A stretch of 59,228 nucleotides of DNA from positions 1-59,228 of the forward strand of contig JAUHYW010000069.1 in the NCBI GenBank assembly GCA_030426085.1, read 5' to 3'. A model generated the notes under the pieces. The model ran no database searches. It was given only the letters and a program-made list of their open reading frames with translations, and had not been told where the DNA came from. Each line of letters starts with the position of its first letter. Positions within the stretch are counted from its first letter, which is position 1. A program made the position numbers and the translations under genes. Below are positions 1 to 8,283 of the stretch, in pieces. The DNA comes from a bacterium (lineage in GTDB: Bacteria; Myxococcota_A; Bradymonadia; UBA7976; UBA1532).

Positions 1-470
1 GGGGGTCGGGCCGCGCAAAAATCGGGCGGCCTTCGGCGTTATGGGGGTCGAGGGTCGGGATCGGCCGGGCGCGGCCCGGGCGCTCGGGGGTCGGGTCCCC
101 CGTGCGGGCGGAGCGGGCCCGGCCGCTCGGGGGTCGGGCCGCGCGAAAATCGGGCGGCCTTCGGCGTTATGGGGGTCGAGGGTCGGGATCGGCCGGGCGT
201 GGCCCGGGCGCTCGGGGGTCGGGTCGCGCAAAATTCGGGCGGCCTCCGGCGATATGGGGGGCGAGGGTCGGGGTCGGGCCAGGGGCGGCCCGGTCGATCG
301 GGGGTCGGGTCGTGCGTCGGGGCGGAGCGGCTTCGAAATTCGGGGGTCGGGTCGCGCGAGATTCGGAGGGCCTCCGGCGATGTGGGCGGCGAGGGTCGGG
401 GTCGGGCCAGGGGCGGCCCGATCGAGCGGGGGTCGGGTCGTGCGTCGGGGCGGAGCGGGCCCGGCGACGG
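1..470. repeat. Tandem array, 42-44 bp period, about 11 degenerate units
   Basis: Units begin with a GGGGGTCGRG-like core at positions 1, 43, 86, 129, 171, 214, 256, 300, 342, 384 and 428, so the period is 42, 43 or 44 bp throughout. Adjacent units differ more from each other than from units two or three places away. This gives a higher-order pattern: the units at 1, 129, 214 and 342 share an A-rich patch (CGCAAAA-type) and a CTCCGGCG or CTTCGGCG segment. The period is not a multiple of three and the array starts before the window, so it is unlikely to be coding. Long open frames through it reflect GC bias. It lies directly upstream of the AlbA_2 gene. I recognise no known repeat family. Confidence 0.8.
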
Positions 471-574
471 CGAGGGGCGGTCGCGTGGGGCGCGTCGCGG
501 CCGCGGCCGTCCGCCGATCGCTCCGCATTGCCGCCCCGCCGAGCCGGATGATAGACACCGTACGAGGAGGTCGG

Positions 575-2554
575 ATGGCGCATCTGTTGCCGATCGGGAT
601 CGATGAGCTGCTCGCCGGACGGGTCGAGGACGCCCGCCTCGAGCTCAAGAGGTCGTGGAGCGAGAAGACGACCGGGCCCCAGGTGCTCAAGACGCTCTGC
701 GCGTTCGCCAACGACCTCCACAACCTCAACGGCGGCTACGTGATCATCGGCCTCGAAGAGCGGGACGGCGTGGCGGTCCGGCCGGCGCATGGGGTGCCAT
801 CGGGCCTGCTCGACCGGGCCCAGAAGTGGATCCGGGGCAACTGCAACCGCATCGAGCCGCCGATCGCGCCGCTCATGGCGCCGACGCCGCTCGACGGGCA
901 GACCGTGCTGGTGGTGCACATGCCGGCGTCGGACACCCGACCCCACGCCGCACCGGACGGGCCGAAGGGGCGCCGGGTGCCGTGGGTCCGGGTCGGCTCG
1001 GAGACGGTGAAGGCCGATCGGGAGCCGCTGCGGACCCAGCTCTATCAGCAGACCGCGCGGGTGCCGTTCGACGACCGCCGGGCCCTCGACGCCGAGGTCG
1101 CCGATCTGCGCGAGGGCCGGGTGCGCGAGTTCCTGCGGGATGTGCGCAGCGATCTGGAGCGGGAGCGCGATCCGCAGGCCCTGTACTCGGCGATGCGGCT
1201 GATCGACCGGGTCAACGGCCACCACGCCCCGCGCAACGTGGGCCTGCTCTTCTTCGCCGACGACCCCCGGCGGTGGTTCCCGGGCGCGGTGATCGACGTC
1301 GTGCGGTTCCCGGACGACGGGGGCACCACGGTCGAAGAGAAGCGTTTCCAGGGCCCGCTGCACGAGCAGCTCCGGGCCTGCCTCACCTGGCTCGAGAACT
1401 ACACCGTGCGCCATGTGCAGAAGCTGCCCGACGCGGTGGAGGCGGGCGGGTACGTCAGCTATCCCCTCATGGCGCTGCGCGAGGCGCTCGTCAACGCGGT
1501 GTACCACCGGGGCTACGAGCGGGCGTATCCCGAGCCGACCAAGGTCTATCTGCACCCCGACCGGGTCGAGGTCATCAGCTATCCCGGGCCGGCGCCGGGG
1601 CTCGACCCCGATGACTTCGACGGCGGCCGGGTCAAGCCGATCCCCGCCCGCAATCGGCGCATCGGTGAGCTGCTCAAGGAGCTGCGGCTGGCCGAGGAGC
1701 GCTCGACGGGCGTGCCCAAGATCTACCGCAGCATGATCGAGAACGGGTCGCCGCCGCCGCGCTTCGACTTCGACGCGCAGCGGTCGTACTTCAGGGTGAC
1801 GCTGCCGGCGCACCCGGAGTACGTGACGGTCGAGGCGCTGCGGGACGCGGCTTATCTGGAGACGACCGGCGATCGGGCGGGCGCGATCCGCCGCCTGCGC
1901 GAGACGCTGGTCGCCCGGCCCGACTCGGCGACGGTGGCGGTGACGTTGGTCCGGATGCTGGGCCGCGAGGGGACGCCGGACGCCGCGCGGGCCGTGCTCG
2001 ACGGGTTCACCGGGGGCGATGCGCAGCGGGCGCGGGTCGCCATCGCGCTGGCCGAGGTCGCCATGGACGATCGCGGCGAGGCGGGGGAGGCCGACGCGCG
2101 GGCGATCCTCGATGGTATCTCGCCGGACGTCGTCGCCGCCCGGGACGCGATGGACGCGGCGATCCTCGCCCGCCGGGCCCGGGAGCACGAGAAGGCGCAC
2201 CGCTTCTTCGTGCGGGCGGGGTCGCTGGTCGACGGTGATCCCAAGATGCTGCACGAGTTCGCCCAGACCAAGCTGGCCCTGGCGCGTGGCATGCGGCGTC
2301 GCGAGCGATCGCGCGCCGAGCAGGGCGCGATGGAGCAGCTCCTGCGCGAGGCGGGGGGGATGCTCGAGCGGGTGATCCAGCTCGACGCGCCCCGCGCCCG
2401 TCACGCGTGGGCCTGGTTCGATCTGTCGCGGGTCCGCCGGTGGCAGGGGGCGCCGGACAGCGCGCAGCGCGAGGCGCTGGAGCGGGCCGTGGCGCTGAAG
2501 GATGAGCCGCGGTTCCACGAGGCGCTGGCCAGGCTGGAGAGCGAGGCGGGCTGA
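575..2554 (+). CDS. AlbA_2 (Schlafen-like) domain ATP-binding protein with helical C-terminal extension
   Basis: 659 aa. The ATG is chosen because GAGGAGG lies four bases upstream; an in-frame ATG at 548 lacks this. The N-terminal part (about 14-150) matches the AlbA_2 putative DNA/RNA-binding fold, with LELKRSW and later GGYVIIGLEERDG. The centre (about 300-410) resembles HATPase_c_4, with ALREALVNAVYHRGYE as the N-box-like helix and RSTGVPKIYRSM further on. This is the architecture of the family often annotated as a RecG-like transcriptional regulator. From about residue 410 onward it is helical and TPR-like (RLRETLVARPDSATVAVTL), which is an unusual addition. It converges with the TOPRIM-like gene, leaving 27 bases between stops. 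Family members occur as regulators and in phage-defence islands; the actual role is unknown. Confidence 0.82.
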   Translation: MAHLLPIGIDELLAGRVEDARLELKRSWSEKTTGPQVLKTLCAFANDLHNLNGGYVIIGLEERDGVAVRPAHGVPSGLLDRAQKWIRGNCNRIEPPIAPLMAPTPLDGQTVLVVHMPASDTRPHAAPDGPKGRRVPWVRVGSETVKADREPLRTQLYQQTARVPFDDRRALDAEVADLREGRVREFLRDVRSDLERERDPQALYSAMRLIDRVNGHHAPRNVGLLFFADDPRRWFPGAVIDVVRFPDDGGTTVEEKRFQGPLHEQLRACLTWLENYTVRHVQKLPDAVEAGGYVSYPLMALREALVNAVYHRGYERAYPEPTKVYLHPDRVEVISYPGPAPGLDPDDFDGGRVKPIPARNRRIGELLKELRLAEERSTGVPKIYRSMIENGSPPPRFDFDAQRSYFRVTLPAHPEYVTVEALRDAAYLETTGDRAGAIRRLRETLVARPDSATVAVTLVRMLGREGTPDAARAVLDGFTGGDAQRARVAIALAEVAMDDRGEAGEADARAILDGISPDVVAARDAMDAAILARRAREHEKAHRFFVRAGSLVDGDPKMLHEFAQTKLALARGMRRRERSRAEQGAMEQLLREAGGMLERVIQLDAPRARHAWAWFDLSRVRRWQGAPDSAQREALERAVALKDEPRFHEALARLESEAG

Positions 2555-2581
2555 GCGCGATCCGTGCTCCGCGGCGCGCAG

Positions 2582-3328
2582 TCAGGTTCGGGGCGAGGGC
2601 GTCAGCAGCGGCGCGAGCCGGGTCGAGAGTTCGTCGAGGAAGGCGGTCAGGCCGACGGCGTCGCCCCGGGCGCGCAGCGTATCGAGCGGCAGCGCGTGCA
2701 GCCCGCGCAGGGCGCGCCGGGGGTCGTGGGCGGTGAGGCGGCCGAGCACGGTCTTGGTGCCCCGGGGCAGGTCGTCGCGCTTGGGGGCGAGGCGGTGGGC
2801 CACGGCGTGGGGGTGGGCGCCGAGGTCGGCGCGCAGCGACGCGAGGGCCTCCTCTTCGGTGTCGTCGGCGGGGTCGAAGGCGACGATGCTCCACGCCTCG
2901 ACTTCGGGGGTGGGCAAGGCCAGCACGACCGCCGGGCCGGCGTCGACCCGGGCGGCTTCGAAGGACGGGCGGCGGTTCTGGCCGTCGTCGTCTCGCATCA
3001 GGATCACGGCGTTGGCGTCGGGTCGTTCGAGGGCGGTCCAGACGAGCGCCTTGCGGGCCTGGGCGGCCTCGCCCTTGATGGTCCGACCGTAGCGGCCATG
3101 GATCCGCAGGCGGCGATGCGGTCGGCCGGTGGGGCGCTTCTTGAGGTCGGTCCACTTGACGAACCAGACGTCGTCGTCGCCGTGACGGTGGCGGTCGCCG
3201 CGCCAGGCCCGCAGGGCGTCGAGCACGCCGTCGGCCCACGGGGCCGCGTCGCGCAGGATCCGGTCGGCGAGGCGCTGCGCGACCTGCGCGTCGGCGCGGG
3301 CCTCGCAGAAGACGACGCACTCAATCAT
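2582..3328 (-). CDS. TOPRIM-like (DUF4276/RloB-type) partner protein of an AAA ATPase
   Basis: 248 aa. The call rests on three spaced motifs: an N-terminal strand ending in a glutamate (VVFCEARAD, E9), an Asp triad after a hydrophobic strand (VILMRDDDGQ, D113-D115), and LPTPEVEAW near 138-146. The last resembles the pelEsW motif of DUF4276 proteins. Such a set of acidic residues suggests a metal-dependent TOPRIM nuclease or nucleotide-binding fold. It overlaps the upstream AAA gene by eight bases (3321-3328), so the two are translationally coupled. AAA plus TOPRIM pairs are known in OLD-family and PARIS defence modules, but I cannot assign this pair to either by eye. Confidence is high that the gene is real and moderate for the fold. 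Confidence 0.75.
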   Translation of the reverse strand: MIECVVFCEARADAQVAQRLADRILRDAAPWADGVLDALRAWRGDRHRHGDDDVWFVKWTDLKKRPTGRPHRRLRIHGRYGRTIKGEAAQARKALVWTALERPDANAVILMRDDDGQNRRPSFEAARVDAGPAVVLALPTPEVEAWSIVAFDPADDTEEEALASLRADLGAHPHAVAHRLAPKRDDLPRGTKTVLGRLTAHDPRRALRGLHALPLDTLRARGDAVGLTAFLDELSTRLAPLLTPSPRT

Positions 3329-4388
3329 CGGCGCCGATGACCCAGTCCTCGCCCTCGGCGCTCAGCAGCTCGCCGGTGGAGAGGACCCGCAAGAGGTCGC
3401 CGGCCCGGGGGTGATCGCTGAGGGCCCGGCAGCGGGTGACGCCGCTCGCGTCGAGCGCGAGGACCCGGACCTCGTCGGCTTCGAGCTCGTCGACGAGGTC
3501 GGCCGAGTGGGTGGTGGCGACGATCTGGAGGTCGGGGTCGAGCTCGAGCACCCGGCGCAGCGCGGCGACCAGCTCCCATTGGGCTCTGGGGTGCAGGGCG
3601 TGGTCGAGGTCGTCGATGAGCAGCAGCCGCGGGCGGGGGTCGGTGTGCAGGAGGGTGAGCAGGCCGATGGTGATGAGGGTGCCTTCGCTGACCGCGTGGG
3701 CCGGCACGCCGCGGGCGTTGTCGAAGTCGACGAGCAGCTCCATGCGGCCCTCTCGCGCCTGCTTGCCGTCGGGGCTCGGGGCCGAGACCGTGCGCACCCG
3801 CAGGCCGCTGACCTGGGGCACGACGCGGCGGGCGTCTTCGACGAGGGCGGCGAAGCCGTCGGCGCCGGAGAGGATCATCTCGGCGATGACCGCGGCGAGG
3901 CCTTCGCCGTCGTCGGCGAGGCGGGGGTCGGGGCGGATCGGGGCCGGGCGGGCGAGGGCCCGTCCGTCGAGGCGGAGGAGGACGGCGGGGGAGATGGCCT
4001 CGCGGACAACCAGCGGGATCGCTGCCGGGTTGCCGAAGTCGACCCGCTTGGGGTCATAGCTCACCGGCTCGGTCTCACCGAGCGTATGGCTCACCCGGGC
4101 TTCCCACCACTCCGCGGTTCCGATGAGGTTCAATGCGAGTTTCCACGTCGAAGCCACGACCGAGATGGTCAGATCCTCGGCGCCGAGGCGGATGAGAAGC
4201 CCCGGATCGCGAAGGTCGCCGAAAGCGCGGCCGAAACCCGACGAGGCGAGCCGGCCCATGGCATGCAGCGCCATCAGCACCGATGACTTGCCGCTCCCAT
4301 TCGGCCCGACCAGCACGGTGAGCCGGCCGAGGTCGATCGCCGTGTCGGCGTGCGTCTTGAGGTTCGTCAGCTCGATGCGCCGGATCAT
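3321..4388 (-). CDS. AAA_15/AAA_21-type (OLD/RecF-like) ATPase
   Basis: 355 aa. It starts with the RecF/SMC-like pattern IRRIELTNLKTHADT, then Walker A GPNGSGKSS at 28-36. An SEGT signature lies in HAVSEGTLITIGLLTLL, Walker B is LLLIDDLDHALHP near residue 255, and VATTHSADLVDEL is the H-loop region. The residue normally catalytic Glu after Walker B is Asp (IDDLD rather than IDE). The length suits single-domain AAA_15/21 ATPases that work with a separate effector. The effector is likely the TOPRIM-like protein overlapping its 3 prime end. Its ATG lies nine bases after the stop of the FliG-like gene on the same strand, so it may be co-transcribed with the motor-like operon. Confidence 0.85.
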   Translation of the reverse strand: MIRRIELTNLKTHADTAIDLGRLTVLVGPNGSGKSSVLMALHAMGRLASSGFGRAFGDLRDPGLLIRLGAEDLTISVVASTWKLALNLIGTAEWWEARVSHTLGETEPVSYDPKRVDFGNPAAIPLVVREAISPAVLLRLDGRALARPAPIRPDPRLADDGEGLAAVIAEMILSGADGFAALVEDARRVVPQVSGLRVRTVSAPSPDGKQAREGRMELLVDFDNARGVPAHAVSEGTLITIGLLTLLHTDPRPRLLLIDDLDHALHPRAQWELVAALRRVLELDPDLQIVATTHSADLVDELEADEVRVLALDASGVTRCRALSDHPRAGDLLRVLSTGELLSAEGEDWVIGADD

Positions 4389-4397
4389 GGCCTCACG

Positions 4398-6290
4398 CTA
4401 CGCCAGCAGCCCGTGGAACGCCACGCCGCGGCGGGTCAGGCGGCGCTGCAAGCCGGCCGACAGCGCGGCCCGGCCGTCGTTGGCCCGGGCGTAGAGCGCC
4501 GCGCCGCGCAGGGGCGGGGCGCCGCCGAGGGCCGCGCGCAGGGCGGTGGGCATGCGGGCCTCGATGGCGGTCTTGGCGGCCGCGGTCTGCACCGCGAGCC
4601 ACGCGGCGAGCGCGTCGGGGTCGACCTCCAGCAGCAGATCGGTGCGCAGCTCGTCGTCGAGGCGCAGGAGCATCTCGCCGAAGAGCGTGTCGTGCATCCA
4701 GCTCGGCAGGTGGCCCGCGTGGTGGCTCAGGGCGGCGTCGACCAGGGCCCGGCGGGTCTCGGGGTCGACGTGGGGCAGCATGATCGAGAGCGCGCCGGTG
4801 GCGTCGAAGGCCGAGCCGCGGTCCGAGACGGCGCCGTGGGGCGGCGGGGCCGGCACGCCCTCGCCCTTGCGCAAGGCGTCGAGCACGTCGAGCAGGTAGG
4901 TCGTCTCGGCGGGATCCATGCGGTTGGAGCGCATGAGCTGGCCCACCAGCGCGGCGAGGGTGCGGCCGTCGAGGCGGCGCACGGCCTCGTATTGCATCGC
5001 CTCGGGGGCGACGGCGAAGAGCAGCGCGCCGTGGCGGGCGGGCAGGCGGGCGACGGCGTCGACGAGGGCCGCCGGGCCGAAGTCGTCGTGCAGCGAGCGG
5101 ATGAGCCCGGTGTCGGGCTGGGCGGTGAGCGCGGCCGACATGGCGTAGCGGTCGAGGGTGTCGAAGAACTGGCCGTCGCTGGGCAGCGCGCCGCGGTCGG
5201 CGTGCTTGAGGAACTCGGCCAGCTCGAACTTGGCCGAGGCGAAGTCGCCGCCCTTGGGGAAGACCCGGGGGAAGGCGTCGGGGAAGAGGATGACGGCCTT
5301 GGCCAGCATCCGCCGCTCGCCGGTGCGCAGCAGGTCGGTGACGAGCACCTGGAGCACCTGGTCGGCCTCGAGGTCGCTGCGGGCGAGGCGGTCGCGCCAG
5401 GCGCGCAGGCGGGCCGAGACCCGCTCGGCTTCGAGGTCGGCCGGGTCGGCGTCGGGCTCGGCGTCGGCGTCCTCGGGGTCGTCGGGCGCGGCCGGGCCCT
5501 CGGCGGCGAGGCTGGCGATGAGGGCCTGCTCTTCGGGCGAGACCCGGCCCAGGCGGCGGGCGGCCCAGATGACGATCAGCGCGGCGAGGGTGGCGAGCAG
5601 CAGGCCGAGCATCCACGGGAAGTGGGGCAGCACGCTGAGCCACGCTTCGCGGCCGGCGACGGCGCCGTCCCAGGTCTCGGGGGCCGGGGGCGGGCCGGCG
5701 TCGGCTTCGGGCTCTTCGACCGGGGGCGCCTCGGGCTCCTCGGGTTCTTCGGGCTCTTCGGGCGGGTCGCGCAGGAAGTCGGGCAGGGGGTCGAGGCTCT
5801 CGAAGGTGACGTCGACCTTGGTCCAGCCGCTCGACAGCTTGGATCCGAGGCGCTTGGCGAGCGCCCGGGCGTTCTTGGCGGCGACCGAGGGCTCGTGGGC
5901 GAAGCTGCACTCGACGGTGGTGAGGTAGACCTGCTCGCCGTCGCCGCCCCCGGGGCCCGGGTCGAGCCCGAGGCCGGGCAGCGAGCGGGCGGCGGGGCGG
6001 TCGACGACGGTGTGCGAGACGTAGAGGCAGCCCTTGGAGAAGCAGCGCTCGGGGGCGCAGTCCCGGGCGAGGGCCTGTTCGAACTGGTGGCTCATGAGGC
6101 GCACCCCGGCCAGCACCGGCGGGGGGAGCTGGCGGTCGGGGACCTCGGCCCGCCGGGGGCCCTCGGGGGCGGCGGGCGCGGCGGGGGTCTGGGCTGCGGC
6201 GGGCGCGGCGAGCAGCGCGAGCGCGAGCAGGGCGGCCGCGCGCAGGGCCGGTGGCGTGGGTCGAGTCATCGGTGTCATCCGGGATGGCAT
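4398..6290 (-). CDS. Membrane-anchored FliG-like protein (FliF/FliG-like architecture)
   Basis: 630 aa. Order of parts: signal peptide (about 1-34), a periplasmic domain with four cysteines (C78, C83, C88, C128), a Pro/Glu-rich linker (about 175-205), one membrane segment (about 222-243), an acidic linker (about 265-290), and a helical cytoplasmic part (295-630). The last part follows the FliG middle and C-terminal pattern. LVDAVARLPARHGALLF and VAPEAMQYEAVRRL (409-440) resemble FliG-M. The stretch 516-590, with MHDTLFGEMLLRLDDEL and LLLEVDPDALAAWLAV, tracks FliG-C, where the family has MF.FEdl..ldD...q.LL.evd...L..AL. FliG is the rotor protein that stators push against. Here it is tethered by its own membrane segment and follows the MotB-like gene (TGATG overlap). 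The homology is by eye only. Confidence 0.72.
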   Translation of the reverse strand: MPSRMTPMTRPTPPALRAAALLALALLAAPAAAQTPAAPAAPEGPRRAEVPDRQLPPPVLAGVRLMSHQFEQALARDCAPERCFSKGCLYVSHTVVDRPAARSLPGLGLDPGPGGGDGEQVYLTTVECSFAHEPSVAAKNARALAKRLGSKLSSGWTKVDVTFESLDPLPDFLRDPPEEPEEPEEPEAPPVEEPEADAGPPPAPETWDGAVAGREAWLSVLPHFPWMLGLLLATLAALIVIWAARRLGRVSPEEQALIASLAAEGPAAPDDPEDADAEPDADPADLEAERVSARLRAWRDRLARSDLEADQVLQVLVTDLLRTGERRMLAKAVILFPDAFPRVFPKGGDFASAKFELAEFLKHADRGALPSDGQFFDTLDRYAMSAALTAQPDTGLIRSLHDDFGPAALVDAVARLPARHGALLFAVAPEAMQYEAVRRLDGRTLAALVGQLMRSNRMDPAETTYLLDVLDALRKGEGVPAPPPHGAVSDRGSAFDATGALSIMLPHVDPETRRALVDAALSHHAGHLPSWMHDTLFGEMLLRLDDELRTDLLLEVDPDALAAWLAVQTAAAKTAIEARMPTALRAALGGAPPLRGAALYARANDGRAALSAGLQRRLTRRGVAFHGLLA

Positions 6291-6913
6291 CAGTACACCC
6301 GCACGACGACCCGCCGGTGGCGGGCGAGGATCTGGTCTTCGGTGAGGCCGGCCAGCTCGTCTTCGGGCAGCGCCTGGGTGTCGGCGTAGCCCTCGACCCG
6401 CACCCGGCCGGGGTCGACGCCGACCCGCTCGAGCCGGACCCGCACGGCGTTGGCCCGGGCGGTCGACAGCTCCCAGTTCGACTGGAACGCCTGGCTGTTG
6501 ATGGGGCGGCTGTCGGTGTGGCCCTCGACGGCGAAGCGGTAGCGCGCGGCGTAGGGCACCAGCGTGTCGAGCATCGAGGCGAGCACGGGCTCCATGCCGG
6601 GCACGATGTCGGCCTCGGCGGTGTCGAAGACGACCCCCGAGTTGAGCGAGAGCTTGAGCCCGTCGTCGGTCAGGTCGGTCTGCACCACGTCCTCCAGGTC
6701 CTGCTCGCGGATGCGCTCGTCGATCTCTTCCTGGATCGAGGCCAGGCTGGCCGGGCTCGTCTGCCCCGAGAGCTTCTGGCGCACCGTCTGCATCTTGGTG
6801 GTGCTGATCTCGGCCATCGACAGCAGCATCACGAAGAAGATGAGCAGGTTGGTGATGAGGTCGGCGTACGAGAGCAGCCAGCTCTCGTTGTCGTCTGGGG
6901 TCCGGCGCTCCAC
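6290..6913 (-). CDS. MotB-like stator protein with OmpA peptidoglycan-binding domain
   Basis: 207 aa, GTG start four bases after the MotA-like stop. A short cytoplasmic N-terminus leads into one membrane helix (12-33) with YADLITNLLIFFVML. D18 sits where MotB carries its ion-binding aspartate. The C-terminal half is an OmpA-like peptidoglycan-binding domain: FAVEGHTDSRP, then NWELSTARANAV and VEGYADTQAL. The plug-like middle region is short. Together with the MotA-like gene it would form an ion-driven stator anchored to the cell wall. ExbD/TolR-type function is less likely because those lack the OmpA domain. The gene is coupled to the FliG-like gene by a TGATG overlap. Confidence 0.9.
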   Translation of the reverse strand: MERRTPDDNESWLLSYADLITNLLIFFVMLLSMAEISTTKMQTVRQKLSGQTSPASLASIQEEIDERIREQDLEDVVQTDLTDDGLKLSLNSGVVFDTAEADIVPGMEPVLASMLDTLVPYAARYRFAVEGHTDSRPINSQAFQSNWELSTARANAVRVRLERVGVDPGRVRVEGYADTQALPEDELAGLTEDQILARHRRVVVRVY

Positions 6914-6917
6914 GGGC

Positions 6918-7622
6918 TCACCCCCTCTCGCCTTCGGCCAGCTCGATGACCGTCTGCCGGCAGCGGCTCAGCGCCCCGAGGCGGCCGTCGAGCAGGCTGC
7001 GCAGGTAGTGGCCGATGGGCCCGGCGACCCCGGCCCCGAAGGCGATGCCGTAGAGCGTCGCGACGAGGGCCAGCGAGATGGCGGCGCCGATGTTGAGGTC
7101 TTCGTTGCCCATGTTGCGGAAGAGCTGGATCATGCCGGTGACGGTGCCGACCATGCCGAAGCTGGGGCCGAGGCGGGCGAGCAGCTCCCAGTTCGAGGTG
7201 GCCGGCTGCCAGCGCTCCAGCTCGGCGTGGCGCAGCTCGAGGAAGACGGTGCTCACCCGCTTCTCGCTGGCCCGGGCGAGCACGAGGCGCAGCATCTCCC
7301 GCACCGGGCCGGTGGCCCGCTCGGCGAAGTCCACCGCCTGGGCCCGCTTGCCGTCACGCCACAGCTCGGCGAACCGGGTGCGCTCGCGCTCGATCTGCGC
7401 GGTGCCTCTGTCGAGCTGGCCGGCGAACGGCAGCAGCTCCCGCAGGCAGAGCAGGGTGCGCAGGCTGGTCAGCGCGCTGGACGAGGTCATGATGGCCGCC
7501 GCGCAGCCGCCGAGCACGACGACGAGCGCGTGCAGGTCGATGGCGCTGACCTGGGTCATCTCGCGGTCGCTGAAGCCGTAGAGCACGACGCCGACGAGGC
7601 AGACGAGTCCGATGATCTGCAT
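6918..7622 (-). CDS. MotA-like stator protein
   Basis: 234 aa with the MotA/PomA layout: membrane helices at about 2-18, 31-52, 152-170 and 180-202, with a long cytoplasmic loop (about 55-148) rich in charged residues. The third helix carries the family motif as FGMVGTVTGMIQLF. The fourth is SLALVATLYGIAFG, as in MotA. The length fits MotA-type stators; there is no long C-terminal tail of the ZorA kind. It starts five bases after the stop of the upstream lipoprotein gene and precedes the MotB-like gene. Predicted role: five-subunit ring around the MotB-like dimer, using ion flow to push a cytoplasmic rotor, here plausibly the FliG-like protein. Confidence 0.9.
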   Translation of the reverse strand: MQIIGLVCLVGVVLYGFSDREMTQVSAIDLHALVVVLGGCAAAIMTSSSALTSLRTLLCLRELLPFAGQLDRGTAQIERERTRFAELWRDGKRAQAVDFAERATGPVREMLRLVLARASEKRVSTVFLELRHAELERWQPATSNWELLARLGPSFGMVGTVTGMIQLFRNMGNEDLNIGAAISLALVATLYGIAFGAGVAGPIGHYLRSLLDGRLGALSRCRQTVIELAEGERG

Positions 7623-7626
7623 GGGT

Positions 7627-8283
7627 TCAGTTGCCTCCCTGGCGCAGCGTCTCGAGCATCTCCCTCACCTGGGGGTCGCTCTCGATCTCTTCGACCGCTT
7701 CGTAGACTTCGATGGCTTTTTCGCGCTCGCCCATCAGGTACAGGATCGAGCCCTTGGCCCGCATGAACTCGGGGTGCGCCGGGTAGCGGGCGAGCACCAT
7801 CTCGGCCCACTCGAGCGCGAGCTGTACGTTGCCCGTCTCGAGGGCGTCCTGCATCAGCGTGCGCGAGCGGGTGATGCTGATGTCGGGCGCGTCGGCGTTC
7901 ACCCGCAGCCCGCGGGCCCGGTAGGCCTCGACGAGCGTGGCGTCGGCGATGGTCGGCTTGGGCGGCACCAGCCGGGTCGAGGGCAGGGTCTTGACCTCGC
8001 CCGAGGCGTCGCTGTGCTCGATGATGATGCGCTGGCCCCCGGCGAGCACCGGGATCTGCACCTCGGTGAGCACCTCGCCGTCGTTCCAGCTCACCTTCAT
8101 CACGGTGGTCGAGCCGAAGCCGAACGGGCGGGCGAGGGTGCCCTCGTCTTCGTCGAGCGCCGGGTTCTTCGCCGGGGCCGGCTCGATGAGGTAGGTGGTG
8201 TAGTTGCGGGCCGAGCACGCCGGGAGCAGGGCGCCCGACGCGAGGCAGGCCAGCAGCCACAGTGATGCGCGCGGGTGTCTCAT
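7627..8283 (-). CDS. Lipoprotein with C-terminal TPR-like helices, motor-like operon
   Basis: 218 aa. The signal peptide ends in a lipobox (LLPAC). A beta-rich middle follows (VMKVSWNDGEVLTEVQIPV and GGQRIIIEHSDASGEV). The C-terminal 80 residues are helical and TPR-like (TGNVQLALEWAEMVLARYP, then GEREKAIEVYEAVEE). ATG overlaps the upstream stop by ATGA. It probably sits in the periplasm or inner leaflet of the outer membrane. Its place immediately before the MotA-like gene suggests a structural part of the envelope complex. I do not recognise a named family. Confidence 0.75.
   Translation of the reverse strand: MRHPRASLWLLACLASGALLPACSARNYTTYLIEPAPAKNPALDEDEGTLARPFGFGSTTVMKVSWNDGEVLTEVQIPVLAGGQRIIIEHSDASGEVKTLPSTRLVPPKPTIADATLVEAYRARGLRVNADAPDISITRSRTLMQDALETGNVQLALEWAEMVLARYPAHPEFMRAKGSILYLMGEREKAIEVYEAVEEIESDPQVREMLETLRQGGN

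Noticed and set aside
1-470. CRISPR array
   Set aside because: Units are contiguous and degenerate with no conserved repeat/unique spacer alternation and no cas genes.
4398-7622. Zorya defence system
   Set aside because: MotA-like protein lacks the long ZorA tail and no ZorC/ZorD-like gene (SNF2 helicase or similar) is present. Only a loose analogy is kept as a finding.
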